Of a DNA stretch of 64,000 nucleotides, positions 41,192 to 50,258 are shown piece by piece. A program made the translations under genes and the position numbers. This DNA is from Streptomyces sp. NBC_01451 (GTDB lineage: Bacteria > Actinomycetota > Actinomycetes > Streptomycetales > Streptomycetaceae). Location: contig NZ_CP109479.1 of the NCBI RefSeq assembly GCF_036227485.1, forward strand, positions 2,728,001 to 2,792,000. The letters are read 5' to 3'. The notes under the pieces were generated by a model. It searched no databases. It worked only from the letters and a program-made list of their open reading frames with translations, and had not been told where the DNA came from. Every line of letters begins with the position of its first letter. The stretch's first letter is position 1.

Positions 41192-41958
41192 CGGCTGTTC
41201 AGGTGATCCGGTCCGAGTGGACCAAGATCCGGTCGGTGGCGTCCACGGTGTGGACGCTCGGTCTCGCGGCCGTGGTGACGATCGCGCTCGGCGCGCTGAT
41301 CTCGCTGCTCTTCAAGAACCAGTGGAGCGACCTCAGCGAGAAGGACCGGCTGTCCTTCGATCCGACCTACACGAGTTTCGCGGGGATGAGCCTCGGGCAG
41401 CTCGCGATGATCGTGTTCGGGGTGCTCGTCGTGTCGAACGAGTACAGCACCGGCATGATCCGCACCTCGCTGGCCGCCGTGCCGCAGCGCGGCACGTTCC
41501 TCGCCGGCAAGCTCACGGTGGCGGCCGGGCTGGCCTTCGCGGTCGGCGTCGTCACCAGCTTCGCCGCGTTCTTCCTCGGGCAGGCGATGCTGGGCGACCG
41601 TTCGACGTCCATCGGTGATCCGGGCGTGCTGCGCGCGGTCATCGGCGGGGCGCTCTACATGACGCTCATCGCCCTGTTCTCCATGGGCGTGGCCGCGATG
41701 CTGCGCAGCCCGATGCTGTCGCTGGGTGTGCTGATGCCGTTCTTCTTCCTGATCTCCAACATCCTGGGAGCCGTCTCGGCGACGAAGAAGGTCGCCCGCT
41801 ATCTGCCCGACCAGGCCGGCAGCAAGATCATGCAGGTGGTCACCCCGGTCGACAACGACACTCCGTACGGTCCCTGGGGCGGGCTCACGATCATGCTGGC
41901 GTGGGTCGTCGTGGCCCTGCTGGGCGGGTACGTGCTGCTGAAGAAGCGGGACGCCTGA
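41188..41958 (+). CDS. ABC transporter permease 1
   Basis: 256 residues with six hydrophobic helices in the ABC-2 pattern: SEWTKIRSVASTVWTLGLAAVVTIALGALI, LGQLAMIVFGVLVVSNEYSTGMIRTSL (the conserved EYxTGMIR loop), VAAGLAFAVGVVTSFAAFFLG, AVIGGALYMTLIALFSMGVAAML, LSLGVLMPFFFLISNILG and TIMLAWVVVALLGGYVLL. ATG at 41188 overlaps the ATPase stop by four bases. Forms the membrane half of the exporter. No terminator hairpin is evident before the second pair. Confidence 0.92.
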   Translation: MTAVQVIRSEWTKIRSVASTVWTLGLAAVVTIALGALISLLFKNQWSDLSEKDRLSFDPTYTSFAGMSLGQLAMIVFGVLVVSNEYSTGMIRTSLAAVPQRGTFLAGKLTVAAGLAFAVGVVTSFAAFFLGQAMLGDRSTSIGDPGVLRAVIGGALYMTLIALFSMGVAAMLRSPMLSLGVLMPFFFLISNILGAVSATKKVARYLPDQAGSKIMQVVTPVDNDTPYGPWGGLTIMLAWVVVALLGGYVLLKKRDA

Positions 41959-42117
41959 GCCCGTCCCCTCGCGCAGGCCCCTCGCGCAGCCCCTCGCGCG
42001 GTCATGGACCCGACATTTTTGATGCTTCCTCGGGGGAACCGTCAGCGCCCGGATAAGCTCCTAACCCTTACGGGGGCGTGTGCCCTGCTGTCCTGAATTT
42101 TTCGGTGGGTGCGGAGC

Positions 42118-43347
42118 ATGATCGAGGCAGTCGGCCTGACGAAGCGCTATGGCGACAAGACGGCCGTGTACAACCTTTCCTTCCAGGTGCGGCCGGGGTC
42201 CGTCACCGGCTTCCTCGGCCCCAACGGGTCGGGCAAGTCGACGACGATGAGGATGATCCTCGGCCTGGACCAGCCCACCTCGGGCCAGGTGACGATCGGC
42301 GGCTTCCCCTACCGCAAGCTGCCCAACGCCCCCCGCCAGGTCGGTGCGCTGCTCGACGCCAAGGCGGTGCACGGCGGCCGGCACGCCCGCAACCACCTGC
42401 TGTGCCTGGCCCAGCTGTCGGGCATTCCGGCGCGGCGCGTGGACGAGGTGCTGGGGGTGGTCGGGCTCCAGGACGTGGCCCGCAAGCGCTCCAAGGGGTT
42501 CTCGCTCGGTATGGGGCAGCGGCTCGGCATCGCCGCCGCGCTCCTCGGCGACCCCCAGGTGCTGCTCTTCGACGAGCCGGTCAACGGCCTCGACCCCGAG
42601 GGCATCCTCTGGGTGCGCAACCTGATGAAGGCGCTCGCGGCGGAGGGGCGGACGGTGTTCGTCTCCTCCCACCTGATGAGCGAGATGGCGCTGACCGCCG
42701 ACCACCTCATCGTGATCGGGCGCGGGCAGCTCCTGTCCGACATGAGCGTGAAGGACTTCATCTCCACCAACTCGGCCGACTTCGCGCGCGTGCGCACGCC
42801 GGAGACCGAGCCGCAGCAGCGCGAGAAGCTGACGGCGGCGCTGACCGAGGCGGGCGGCCAGGTGCTGCCCGAGCAGGACGGCGCGCTGCGCGTCATGGGC
42901 CTGCCCCTGCACCGCATCAGCGACCTCGCGCACTCCGCCGACGTACGCCTGTGGGAGCTGTCGCCGCACCAGGCGTCGCTGGAGGAGGCGTACATGCGGA
43001 TGACGCAGGGCGCCGTCGACTACCGCTCGACCGTCGACCAGAAGGCCGGGCTCCAGCAGCCGCTGCCGCCGGGCGCGCAGCCGCCGGTGCAGATGCCGGT
43101 CCCGGGTCAGGGCCAGCCGGGCTGGTACGCCCCGCCGCCGCCCCAGCAGGGCGGTCAGCCGCCGTTCGGGGACCCCGGCCAGTACGGCCGGCCGGGACAG
43201 CCCGCGGGCCCGTACGGCGCCCCTGGCGGCCCCGGCGCTCCCGACGGCGGCCACGTGAACCCTTACGCGCAGCCGGCCGCCGCCCCGCAGCAGGCGCCGG
43301 GCGCTCCCGCCTCTCCCGCCCTGACCAAGCCCGAGGACGCCCGATGA
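42118..43347 (+). CDS. ABC transporter ATPase 2 (extended tail)
   Basis: 409 residues. Start ATG 42118 aligns with ATPase 1 (MIEAVGLTKRYGDKT against MIELEGLTKRYGEKM); a GTG nine bases earlier is the alternative. Walker A GPNGSGKSTT, signature FSLGMGQRLGIAAALLGDP, Walker B VLLFDEPVNGLDPEG and switch VSSHLMSEM are all shared with ATPase 1, so the two arose by duplication. Distinctive is a tail of about 110 residues rich in Pro, Gly, Gln and Ala (PPPPQQGGQPPFGDPGQYG), likely disordered, which may bind the cytoplasmic N-terminus of its permease. Stop nested in the permease ATG. Confidence 0.92.
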   Translation: MIEAVGLTKRYGDKTAVYNLSFQVRPGSVTGFLGPNGSGKSTTMRMILGLDQPTSGQVTIGGFPYRKLPNAPRQVGALLDAKAVHGGRHARNHLLCLAQLSGIPARRVDEVLGVVGLQDVARKRSKGFSLGMGQRLGIAAALLGDPQVLLFDEPVNGLDPEGILWVRNLMKALAAEGRTVFVSSHLMSEMALTADHLIVIGRGQLLSDMSVKDFISTNSADFARVRTPETEPQQREKLTAALTEAGGQVLPEQDGALRVMGLPLHRISDLAHSADVRLWELSPHQASLEEAYMRMTQGAVDYRSTVDQKAGLQQPLPPGAQPPVQMPVPGQGQPGWYAPPPPQQGGQPPFGDPGQYGRPGQPAGPYGAPGGPGAPDGGHVNPYAQPAAAPQQAPGAPASPALTKPEDAR

Positions 43348-44186
43348 GCACGCCCCAGCAGCCCCCGACGCAGCAGCTGTCACCGCAGGCCGCGCCCGGC
43401 ACTGCGTACGCCCCCTACACCTCGCCGATCCCGGTCACGCGCACGCACCTCGGGCATGCCCTGGCCTCCGAGTGGACGAAGATCAAGTCGGTGCGCTCCA
43501 CGCTGTGGACGCTCGGAGTCTTCCTGCTCCTCGTCATCGGCATCGGCCTGCTGGTCGCCGTGCAGACGACCGAAGAGGACTTCGGCGATGTGCCGTACAC
43601 GATCCCGGCGTTCTTCGGGCTGGTCCTCGGGCAGATCTGCCTGATCACGCTGGGCGTGCTGGTCATCTCGTCGGAGTACGGCACGGGCATGATCCGTACG
43701 ACGTTCACCGCCTCGCCGCAGCGTCACCGGGTGCTCGCCGCCAAGCTGATCATCTTCTTCGCGGTCGCGTTCGTCGTGTCCGCGTTCGCGATCGGTTTCG
43801 TCGGTCTGGTGACCGAGTCGATGCACAACGACGGCGCCGGCAAGGCGTGGGGCGGCACGGTCGTCATGGGCGCGCTGTACGTCTCGCTGCTCGGGGTACT
43901 CGCCCTCGCGGTCGGCTCGATGCTGCGTCACTCGGCGGGCGCGATCACCGCGATGCTGGGGCTCGTGCTGGTGCCGGCGATCCTGCCCGCGTTCCTCCTG
44001 CTCTCCGACAGCATGCGGACGATCGGCGAGAAGATGATGGAGTACAACGCGCCCAACGCCCTCGCCAGGATCTTCCAGCTGGACAGCGAGAACGGCAACG
44101 GCGGTGCCCAGCTCGGCCTGCTCGCCGGGGTGACCGCGGCGGCGATCGCCGGTGCCTTCGTGCTGCTGGACCGCCGGGACGTGTGA
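43344..44186 (+). CDS. ABC transporter permease 2
   Basis: 280 residues, paralogous to permease 1. A 30-residue Pro/Gln/Ala-rich cytoplasmic N-terminus (MSTPQQPPTQQLSPQAAPG) precedes the six-helix ABC-2 core (SEWTKIKSVRSTLWTLGVFLLLVIGIGLLV; SSEYGTGMIRTTF; IIFFAVAFVVSAFAIGFVGLV; MGALYVSLLGVLALAVGSML; ITAMLGLVLVPAILPAFLLL; LGLLAGVTAAAIAGAFVLL). The Pro/Gln composition mirrors the tail of ATPase 2. Operon partner of ATPase 2. Substrate unknown; both pairs probably export hydrophobic compounds. Confidence 0.92.
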   Translation: MSTPQQPPTQQLSPQAAPGTAYAPYTSPIPVTRTHLGHALASEWTKIKSVRSTLWTLGVFLLLVIGIGLLVAVQTTEEDFGDVPYTIPAFFGLVLGQICLITLGVLVISSEYGTGMIRTTFTASPQRHRVLAAKLIIFFAVAFVVSAFAIGFVGLVTESMHNDGAGKAWGGTVVMGALYVSLLGVLALAVGSMLRHSAGAITAMLGLVLVPAILPAFLLLSDSMRTIGEKMMEYNAPNALARIFQLDSENGNGGAQLGLLAGVTAAAIAGAFVLLDRRDV

Positions 44187-44238
44187 TTCACCCGGACGCG
44201 TGAACTCTCCTGACCACTGGGCGAGTTCGGGAGCCCGG

Positions 44239-44574
44239 TCAGAACCTCGGCGCGTTACGGGACCGCTGCACCCGCGTGGTGCGGCGGTCCTTCGCGTTCC
44301 AGCACGCCTTGTGCCAGTGCCGCCGTTCGTCCACGCCCGCGTGCTCGGCCCACGCGACCACGTGCGGGACACCTGACGGGATCAGCTGGTCGCAGCCGGG
44401 GCAGCGGTACGTCTTGCCCTGGGCGCCGGCGCCCGCCACATGCCGGACGTTCCAGTTCTCGCCCTGCCAGTTCTCCGAGGAGTGGAAGCCGCCGTAGCGG
44501 CCGGAGTCCTCCCCGTCGGCGCTCCGGCCGGACGAGCCGCCGGGGCCTTGGGGGCGGTTGCGACGCGGGGACAC
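44239..44574 (-). CDS. Small protein with a Cys/His metal-site motif
   Basis: 111 residues from a GTG at 44574 (GAGG six bases upstream); an in-frame ATG 12 bases earlier lacks a ribosome site. The first 40 residues are polar and Gly/Ser-rich. The second half carries CPGCDQLIPSGVPHVVAWAEHAG followed by RHWHKACW, a Cys-x2-Cys / His / His-x2-Cys layout that should bind zinc in a ribbon or treble-clef fold. Homologues are labelled ATP/GTP-binding protein, but I see no P-loop. Convergent with the ABC operon. Function unknown; nucleic-acid binding would suit the basic C-terminus. Confidence 0.8.
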   Translation of the reverse strand: MSPRRNRPQGPGGSSGRSADGEDSGRYGGFHSSENWQGENWNVRHVAGAGAQGKTYRCPGCDQLIPSGVPHVVAWAEHAGVDERRHWHKACWNAKDRRTTRVQRSRNAPRF

Positions 44575-44853
44575 AGGACACCTCACGGAGCGGTTCAGGG
44601 GGCACGATTCCCCTCCAGCCTACGCGGCGCGATCCGGGGTAAAGGTAAGTCACGGCCTCAGCGTCACCTCTCTCGAACCTCCTCTCGAATCCCCCGTCGG
44701 CTCGCCATCGGCACCCCGGCCTCTTCCGCCCGGCTGCTCGATTCTGCAGACAATCCGCCTATCTCTCCGCCAAGCCGTGACTTCGGCACGTGTCGAGCGG
44801 TTATGCCGTGCGGGGGAGCTCCGTGTCGGGGCCTAGGAAGCAGGAAAAGAGCA

Positions 44854-45882
44854 ATGCGCGTAGGAAGTTTTGTGCTGGCGGCCCAGTTCCCGGGCCAGGG
44901 CCAGGGGGAGGCGCTGCACCGAGCTGTCAGGTCCGCCGAGGTCGCCGAGGAGGCGGGTCTCGACACGGTCTGGCTGGCGGAGCACCACTTCGTGCCGTAC
45001 GGCGCCTGCCCGTCCGCGACCACCCTGGCCGCTCTGCTGCTGGGCCGCACCCGGCGCATCCGGGTCGGTACGGCGGTGAGCGTGCTGCCCACCACCCACC
45101 CCGTGGCGCTCGGCGAACAGGCGGCGCTGCTGCATCTGACGTCCGGCGGGCGGTTCACGCTGGGCGTGGGGCGCGGCGGGCCGTGGGTCGACCTGGAGGT
45201 CTTCGGGACGGGGCTCGCGGCGTACGAGAAAGCGTTCCCCGAATCACTCGATCTGCTGCTGCGCTGGCTGCGCGAACCGTCCGTGTCGGCCGACGGCGAC
45301 CGGTTCAGGTTCCGCGAAGTGCCCGTCGTACCCAGCCCGTCGGAGTCTCTGACGGACACCGCGGGGCCGGAGGTCGTCGTCGCGTGCACCTCGCCGTCGA
45401 GCGTGCGGCTGGCCGCCGAGCGCGGGCTGCCGATGCTCCTCGGGATGCATGTCGGGGACGAGGAGAAGGCCGAGATGGTCGCCCTGTGGCGGCGGTACGC
45501 GCGTGCGGCGCGACGCCCGGGGGACGAGATCCGGGGTGCCGCCCATGTGTCGGCCGGCGTCTGCCAGATCGCGGACCGGCGCACGGACGCGGTCGAGACC
45601 CTGATGAAGGCGATGCCGGGCTGGCTGCGACAGGGACTGGAAGCGCATGTCACGGTGGACGGCCGCCAGCGCTCGATGCGGGACCCGGTGGCGTACACCG
45701 AACTCCTCTGCGGACTGCACCCGGTGGGCACGGCCAGGCTCTGCGCCGACCGGCTCGCGGCGACCTCCGAACGGACGGGCATCTCCCGCTTCGCCCTGCT
45801 CGTCGAGGGTTCCGGCGACCTGGCGGCCACGGAGGAGAACGTACGACGGCTGGGGACCGAGGTGCTCACCCAGCTGCGCTGA
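44854..45882 (+). CDS. LLM-class flavin-dependent oxidoreductase
   Basis: 342 residues of the bacterial luciferase-like family using FMN or F420: VRSAEVAEEAGLDTVWLAEHHF at the N-terminus, RIRVGTAVSVLPTTHPVALGEQAALL (the cis-peptide and cofactor region), GRFTLGVGRGG and a C-terminal helix set. Start ATG 44854 with AGCAGGAAAAG upstream; the longer frame upstream has no ribosome site. No cofactor-specifying residue can be named with certainty. Convergent with the SCO5389-like gene and separated from it by a strong hairpin. Substrate unknown. Confidence 0.88.
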   Translation: MRVGSFVLAAQFPGQGQGEALHRAVRSAEVAEEAGLDTVWLAEHHFVPYGACPSATTLAALLLGRTRRIRVGTAVSVLPTTHPVALGEQAALLHLTSGGRFTLGVGRGGPWVDLEVFGTGLAAYEKAFPESLDLLLRWLREPSVSADGDRFRFREVPVVPSPSESLTDTAGPEVVVACTSPSSVRLAAERGLPMLLGMHVGDEEKAEMVALWRRYARAARRPGDEIRGAAHVSAGVCQIADRRTDAVETLMKAMPGWLRQGLEAHVTVDGRQRSMRDPVAYTELLCGLHPVGTARLCADRLAATSERTGISRFALLVEGSGDLAATEENVRRLGTEVLTQLR

Positions 45883-45919
45883 ACACCCGCCGGGGCCGAA
45901 CACCCGGCTGCCGCAGGGA

Positions 45920-45965
45920 GCTTGCCGCTCCGTACTGAACACCTCCCGCGTACGGAGCGGCAAGC
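45920..45965. terminator. Bidirectional terminator
   Basis: 16-bp perfect stem (45920-45935 with 45950-45965) with a 14-base loop between two convergent stops. It can serve both genes. Confidence 0.85.
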
Positions 45966-45982
45966 CGTTGCCCCCAATCGCG

Positions 45983-46375
45983 TCAGCAGTCCCGGAATTC
46001 CGGGGACTGGTTCAGCAACTGACTGCGCACCGAGGTGAAGCGGGCCAGCTTGACGTCCACCGAGGAGTCCAGCGGGAACACCGCCACCCGGTGGCAGTTC
46101 TGGAAGGCCAGCCGCACACCGAAGTGCCGCTGCAGCGCTCCGCGTATCGCGTCACTCGCCAGCGCGCGCAGCAGCTGGCCCCGTGCCTGCTCGTCCGGCG
46201 GCGGCGTCTGGTTGTCGGCGAAGTCTCCGCCGTCCACCTTCAGCTGGGCCACCAGGGAGCTGATCATCTCCCATGCGTAGGGCAGGGAGGTCCGGACGCA
46301 GTCGACGAATTCCGCTTCGTCGACCTCGCCTCGCTCGGCCTGTTCGAGTAGGGCCGGTGAGACGTCGAGCGACAT
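45983..46375 (-). CDS. SCO5389-family hypothetical protein
   Basis: 130 residues, cytosolic: MSLDVSPALLEQAERGEVDEAEFVDCVRTSLPYAWEMISSLVAQL, then a Pro-containing loop (TPPPDEQARGQ) and a conserved basic stretch (HFGVRLAFQNCHRVAVFPL). The name SCO5389 family is used for such proteins next to nucS in streptomycetes. No domain of known function is visible. Divergent from nucS across 299 bp (46376-46674) with no supportable gene. Start ATG 46375 is preceded by GAGGAGAACTC, a good ribosome site. Confidence 0.85.
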   Translation of the reverse strand: MSLDVSPALLEQAERGEVDEAEFVDCVRTSLPYAWEMISSLVAQLKVDGGDFADNQTPPPDEQARGQLLRALASDAIRGALQRHFGVRLAFQNCHRVAVFPLDSSVDVKLARFTSVRSQLLNQSPEFRDC

Positions 46376-46674
46376 GAGTTCTCCTCTCGCACCCCCGGGT
46401 CACGGGGGTTGCCTGACAGGGAAAGGGAGCCCGCGAAACCGAGCACGCTCCGTACACACATCGCGACCTCCCGTTTACTACCGTAGGCAACGGGCCGTTA
46501 CAGCACCAGGAAAACGCGGATACAGGACCGGTCAGAAGCGTCCGCGTAGGCACACAATCAGCCAACAACGAACAGTTGCCACTGGCATGTTCCTTCGGCC
46601 CACGAAATCCCCGTCAGCGCTTCTGAGGTGGGCGAATCGCGTGGACCACCGCGCGTCGAGTAGCGTTGCCGACC

Positions 46675-47346
46675 ATGCGTCTCGTCATTGCGCGCTGTTC
46701 CGTGGACTACGCGGGCCGGCTCACCGCTCATCTCCCGTCGGCCCCCCGCCTCATCCTGGTCAAGGCTGACGGCAGCGTCTCGATCCACGCGGACGACCGC
46801 GCCTACAAGCCTCTCAACTGGATGTCTCCGCCCTGCACGTTGAAGGAGGGGGCAGGAGAAGAGGAGGGGATCTGGACCGTCATCAACAAGGCGGGCGAGA
46901 AGCTCATCATCACGATGGAGGAGATCCTCCACGATTCCTCGCACGAACTGGGCGTGGACCCCGGCCTGATCAAGGACGGCGTGGAAGCGCACCTCCAGGA
47001 ACTGCTCGCCGACCGCATCGAGACCCTCGGCGACGGCTACACCCTGATCCGCCGCGAGTACATGACGGCCATCGGCCCGGTCGACATCCTGTGCCGTGAC
47101 GCCGACGGCGCGACGGTCGCGGTCGAGATCAAGCGACGCGGTGAGATCGACGGCGTGGAGCAACTCACGCGCTACCTGGAGCTGTTGAACCGCGACCCGC
47201 ACCTCGCGCCGGTCCGCGGCATCTTCGCCGCCCAGGAGATCAAGCCCCAGGCCCGTGTCCTCGCGACGGACCGGGGCATCGGCTGCGCGATCCTGGACTA
47301 CAACGCGATGCGCGGCATCGAGGACGACAAACTCCGGCTGTTCTGA
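46675..47346 (+). CDS. nucS: Mismatch endonuclease NucS/EndoMS
   Basis: 223 residues. In actinobacteria this enzyme replaces MutS/MutL, cutting both strands at mismatches. The N-terminal half is the DNA-binding/dimerisation domain, and the C-terminal half is a RecB-like nuclease with Asp137 (GPVDILCRD), Glu151 and Lys153 in [13 protein letters not shown], then QLTRYLELL. The C-terminus DDKLRLF resembles the beta-clamp-binding peptide described for NucS. ATG 46675 lacks a ribosome site, and TAGCGT lies eight bases upstream, so the message is possibly leaderless. Monocistronic, ending at a 22-bp-stem terminator. Confidence 0.95.
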   Translation: MRLVIARCSVDYAGRLTAHLPSAPRLILVKADGSVSIHADDRAYKPLNWMSPPCTLKEGAGEEEGIWTVINKAGEKLIITMEEILHDSSHELGVDPGLIKDGVEAHLQELLADRIETLGDGYTLIRREYMTAIGPVDILCRDADGATVAVEIKRRGEIDGVEQLTRYLELLNRDPHLAPVRGIFAAQEIKPQARVLATDRGIGCAILDYNAMRGIEDDKLRLF

Positions 47347-47363
47347 CGTCCGTTCACAGCTGT

Positions 47364-47411
47364 ACGAGGAAGGGGGCGGGCCCGTGACAACGGGCCCGCC
47401 CCCTTCCTCGT
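47364..47411. terminator. Very strong bidirectional terminator
   Basis: 22-bp uninterrupted stem (47364-47385 with 47390-47411) and a GACA loop between nucS and the convergent P-loop protein gene, whose stop lies five bases away. Confidence 0.95.
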
Positions 47412-47415
47412 GCTG

Positions 47416-50022
47416 TCAGATCACCGGTGCGCTGGTGTCGGCGGCCGGGGCACTCGCCGACTCGCTCGCCGTCTCGCTCTGGACCGGGCTGGAGGCCGAG
47501 GCAGGGGGGTCCGAGGGCGACGTGGACGCGGTCGGCTCGACCGAGTCGGACGCCGACGGAGTGGGCGTGGCCGTGTCGGACGGCTGCGTGGACGGAGAGG
47601 TCGACGTCGACGGGTTGGAGCTGGGCGACGTGGACGCGGACGTGGTCGGCTTGGGCGGCTTGGTCCCGCCGCCGGTGCTCCCCCCGCCCCCCGGCGTCCT
47701 CGTCCCCGTGGGGTCGTCCGACGGCGTCTGGCCGTCCGCGGGCGGCGGCGTCGGGTCGTCCGAGGTGCCCATCGTCCCGTCGGGTCCCGGGTCGGTCGGC
47801 CGGCTGGTGGCCGTCCCGGTGTCGCCGTTGCTGTCGCTGCCGCCGTTGTCGGCCTTGTCGGCGCCCAGGCTGTCGTCGTCGCTGCCCGCACTGGCGGACG
47901 GGTTGACGCCGACCTGGTCGGACGGCGCGTCGTTGGGGTTCGAGGTCGCCCCCAGCGTCACCACCGTGCCGAGGACCGCCGCGAGCAGGGCGCCCGCGCC
48001 GACCGCCACGAGGTTGCGCCGGGCACCGCCCACGAGCCGCTGGACGGCCGAGGCCTTGTGCGCCCCTCCGCCACCGGACCGGGACGTGATCACCGTCGCC
48101 GGGAAGTCACCGCCCCCGTAGCCGGAACCCGAACCGGAAGCCGAACCGGAACCCGCGGGCGACGCCTTGAGCGGCGGGTAGCCCGCGGCCCCGAAGACGG
48201 CCGGGACGCCGCCGGGCGGCGACGCCGACTCCTCGTACCGCGCGTCCGGCACCTCCTCGCCCGCCGGGGAACCCGTGCCGGAGCCGAGCCCAGGGGTGTC
48301 GCCGGACCGGTCGGCTACCAGGGTGAGGGCGCGGCGGCCCGCGACCGTCCCGCGCTTGTCGGCGACGGCACCGCGCAGCCCGATGGCGCCCTCCAACTCG
48401 CTACGGGCCCGGTCGAGCTGTTCGCCGCAGAGCGCGAGGATGCCCAACTCATGGTGGAAATAGGCCTGTTCCGAGACATCCCCGGCGAGCCGGGCAGCCT
48501 CGGCGCCGGAGTGCAGGACGTGTTCCCAGGCGCTCCAGTACAGGCCGGCCGCGAAGGCGGGCGCCGCCGTGCGGGCCAGCTGCACGGCCGTGCTCTCCTC
48601 GTCCTCCCCCGGCGGTGTGGTCGTGGGGACCAGCACGTCGAGGGCGGCGAGCAGGGCGTCGGCCTCGGCGCAGACCCGCTCGGGGGTCACGGAGGGGTGT
48701 CCGGCCCACCAGGCGTAGTGCTGGGCGGCGGTGAACGCCCGGTCCTGGGCGCCTTCGCCGTATCCGGCGGCCTCCAGCTGGGTCCGTACCCCGGCCGCGA
48801 GCCGGTAGTGGGAGCCGACCGGGGAGACGAGGGCGCAGCCCAGCAGCTCACCGAGGGCGGCGTCCGCGTGGGTGTCGCCGACCAGCGCGGGCAGATGCGC
48901 CTGGTGGGGCACCTCGCCGCCGAGCGCGACGGCGAACCGCAGGGTCTCCCGCGCGGACGCACTGAGCCGGGACGCGAGCAGCGGCGCGGGCGCGGCACCC
49001 TCGGCGAGCGAGGGCAGCGGTACGTCGTCCTCGTCGCCGGTGTCGAAGGGCGCGTCGACCGGTGTGTCGGCCGGGGCGTCCTCGAAGACGCCGAACTCGT
49101 CGAACGCGTCGGCGCGGGCGCGCAGTTTGTCGCGCTGCCTGAGCAGGGCGCCTGCCTGGACGAACCGCAGGGGCAGGCCCTCGGACTCGAACCAGAGGTC
49201 GCCCGCCCAGTTGGCCTCCTCCTCGGTGAGGACGCGGCCGACGGCGCGCTCCAGGAGTTCCAGGCCGCCGGCCCGGTCGAGGCCGTCGAGGAACAGTTCC
49301 TCGATCAGCGCGTCGGCGGACGGCGCGGGCACGTCGGGGGTGGCGCTGATCAGGAAGGCGCACTCGGGGGTCGCGTCGAGGAGTTCGTCGAGCGCGGCGC
49401 CGCCGAACTCCACGTCGTCGAGGACGACGACCGCGCCGGCCTCGCGGACGAGGGCGCGCAGTTCGTCCGGTTCCGGCCGGTACAGAGGTGCGCTGTAGAC
49501 GGCGTAGAAGAGGTCGTAGAGCAGATCGGTCTGGGTGCGGTGGAAGCCGGTGAGGCGGACCACGCCGTCGGGGGCGAGGTCCGCGCAGTCCGCGGCGACG
49601 GCGTCGAGGAGCGTGGTGCGGCCGGCGCCGGCCGGGCCGGTGAGGCGAACCGAACGGCCGCGGGCCAGCAGCCGCACCAGCCGTTCGCGCTCGCCGTCGC
49701 GCTCCAGCAGCGGCAGTTCGGGCTGTGCGGGCCCGGGCAGTACGGGTGGTCTGGCGGCGCGGCTGATCTCGGCGCGCTCGGCGGCCGTGAGTTTGACGGG
49801 CCTGCCGGGCCGTTCGCCGGGCGGGCAGACCTCTATCTCGCTGCCGTCGACCGGGTTGACGGTGAGCAGGTAGTCGCCCGAGACGAGCTGCGCCGTGCGG
49901 GCGAGCGCCGGTGTGTGCTGGCCGAAGTCGTTGGTGAGGGCGTCACGAGGCGGGCGCTGACGCGGCGTGCTGCCGTCGGCGTCCTGGCCGTACTCCTCGG
50001 AGCCCTGGCTGTTCGGGTCCAT
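47416..50022 (-). CDS. P-loop ATPase-like membrane protein with Ser/Thr/Pro-rich tail
   Basis: 868 residues from ATG 50022. After an N-terminal FHA-less segment with a conserved VSGDYLLTVNPVDGSEIEVCPP, residues about 110-250 form an AAA/STAND-like ATPase: LTGPAGAGRTTLLDAVA (P-loop with Arg where Lys is expected) and AVVVLDDVEFGG (Walker B). Helical segments resembling a LuxR/MalT-type regulator body continue to about 560. A Gly/Ser linker leads to a single membrane helix (about 685-705, NLVAVGAGALLAAVLGTVVTLG), then an extracytoplasmic Ser/Thr/Pro/Asp-rich tail of about 160 residues. The topology suggests a cytoplasmic signalling ATPase anchored in the membrane. Position between nucS and the STAS gene agrees with S. 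coelicolor SCO5387 (recalled). Function unknown. Confidence 0.85.
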   Translation of the reverse strand: MDPNSQGSEEYGQDADGSTPRQRPPRDALTNDFGQHTPALARTAQLVSGDYLLTVNPVDGSEIEVCPPGERPGRPVKLTAAERAEISRAARPPVLPGPAQPELPLLERDGERERLVRLLARGRSVRLTGPAGAGRTTLLDAVAADCADLAPDGVVRLTGFHRTQTDLLYDLFYAVYSAPLYRPEPDELRALVREAGAVVVLDDVEFGGAALDELLDATPECAFLISATPDVPAPSADALIEELFLDGLDRAGGLELLERAVGRVLTEEEANWAGDLWFESEGLPLRFVQAGALLRQRDKLRARADAFDEFGVFEDAPADTPVDAPFDTGDEDDVPLPSLAEGAAPAPLLASRLSASARETLRFAVALGGEVPHQAHLPALVGDTHADAALGELLGCALVSPVGSHYRLAAGVRTQLEAAGYGEGAQDRAFTAAQHYAWWAGHPSVTPERVCAEADALLAALDVLVPTTTPPGEDEESTAVQLARTAAPAFAAGLYWSAWEHVLHSGAEAARLAGDVSEQAYFHHELGILALCGEQLDRARSELEGAIGLRGAVADKRGTVAGRRALTLVADRSGDTPGLGSGTGSPAGEEVPDARYEESASPPGGVPAVFGAAGYPPLKASPAGSGSASGSGSGYGGGDFPATVITSRSGGGGAHKASAVQRLVGGARRNLVAVGAGALLAAVLGTVVTLGATSNPNDAPSDQVGVNPSASAGSDDDSLGADKADNGGSDSNGDTGTATSRPTDPGPDGTMGTSDDPTPPPADGQTPSDDPTGTRTPGGGGSTGGGTKPPKPTTSASTSPSSNPSTSTSPSTQPSDTATPTPSASDSVEPTASTSPSDPPASASSPVQSETASESASAPAADTSAPVI

Positions 50023-50258
50023 AAGGTTCAAGCCCCCCAAAAGCGTCGTGTGCGGGTCGACAGGACCCAGGCCCCTCCCGGCCTTGCTGCACACTGCGCT
50101 GTCGCTTCTGGTCCGGGCCCGCTCGTGGGATGTCAGGCAGCGGGCGACCGAACCCTAAACCTTCGCACAGTATCTATGACAGGCCGGGGTACCGCGCCGT
50201 CCGAGACGTCACAGTCTCGTGAGGATTGCGAGTGAAGCGCGTTTTCACACTCACCGGT

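Noticed and set aside
47410..50235. 941-codon plus-strand frame opposite the P-loop protein gene
   Set aside because: Gly/Arg/Val-rich antisense shadow. The minus-strand gene has a P-loop, a membrane helix and a proper start, and a strong bidirectional terminator precedes this frame.
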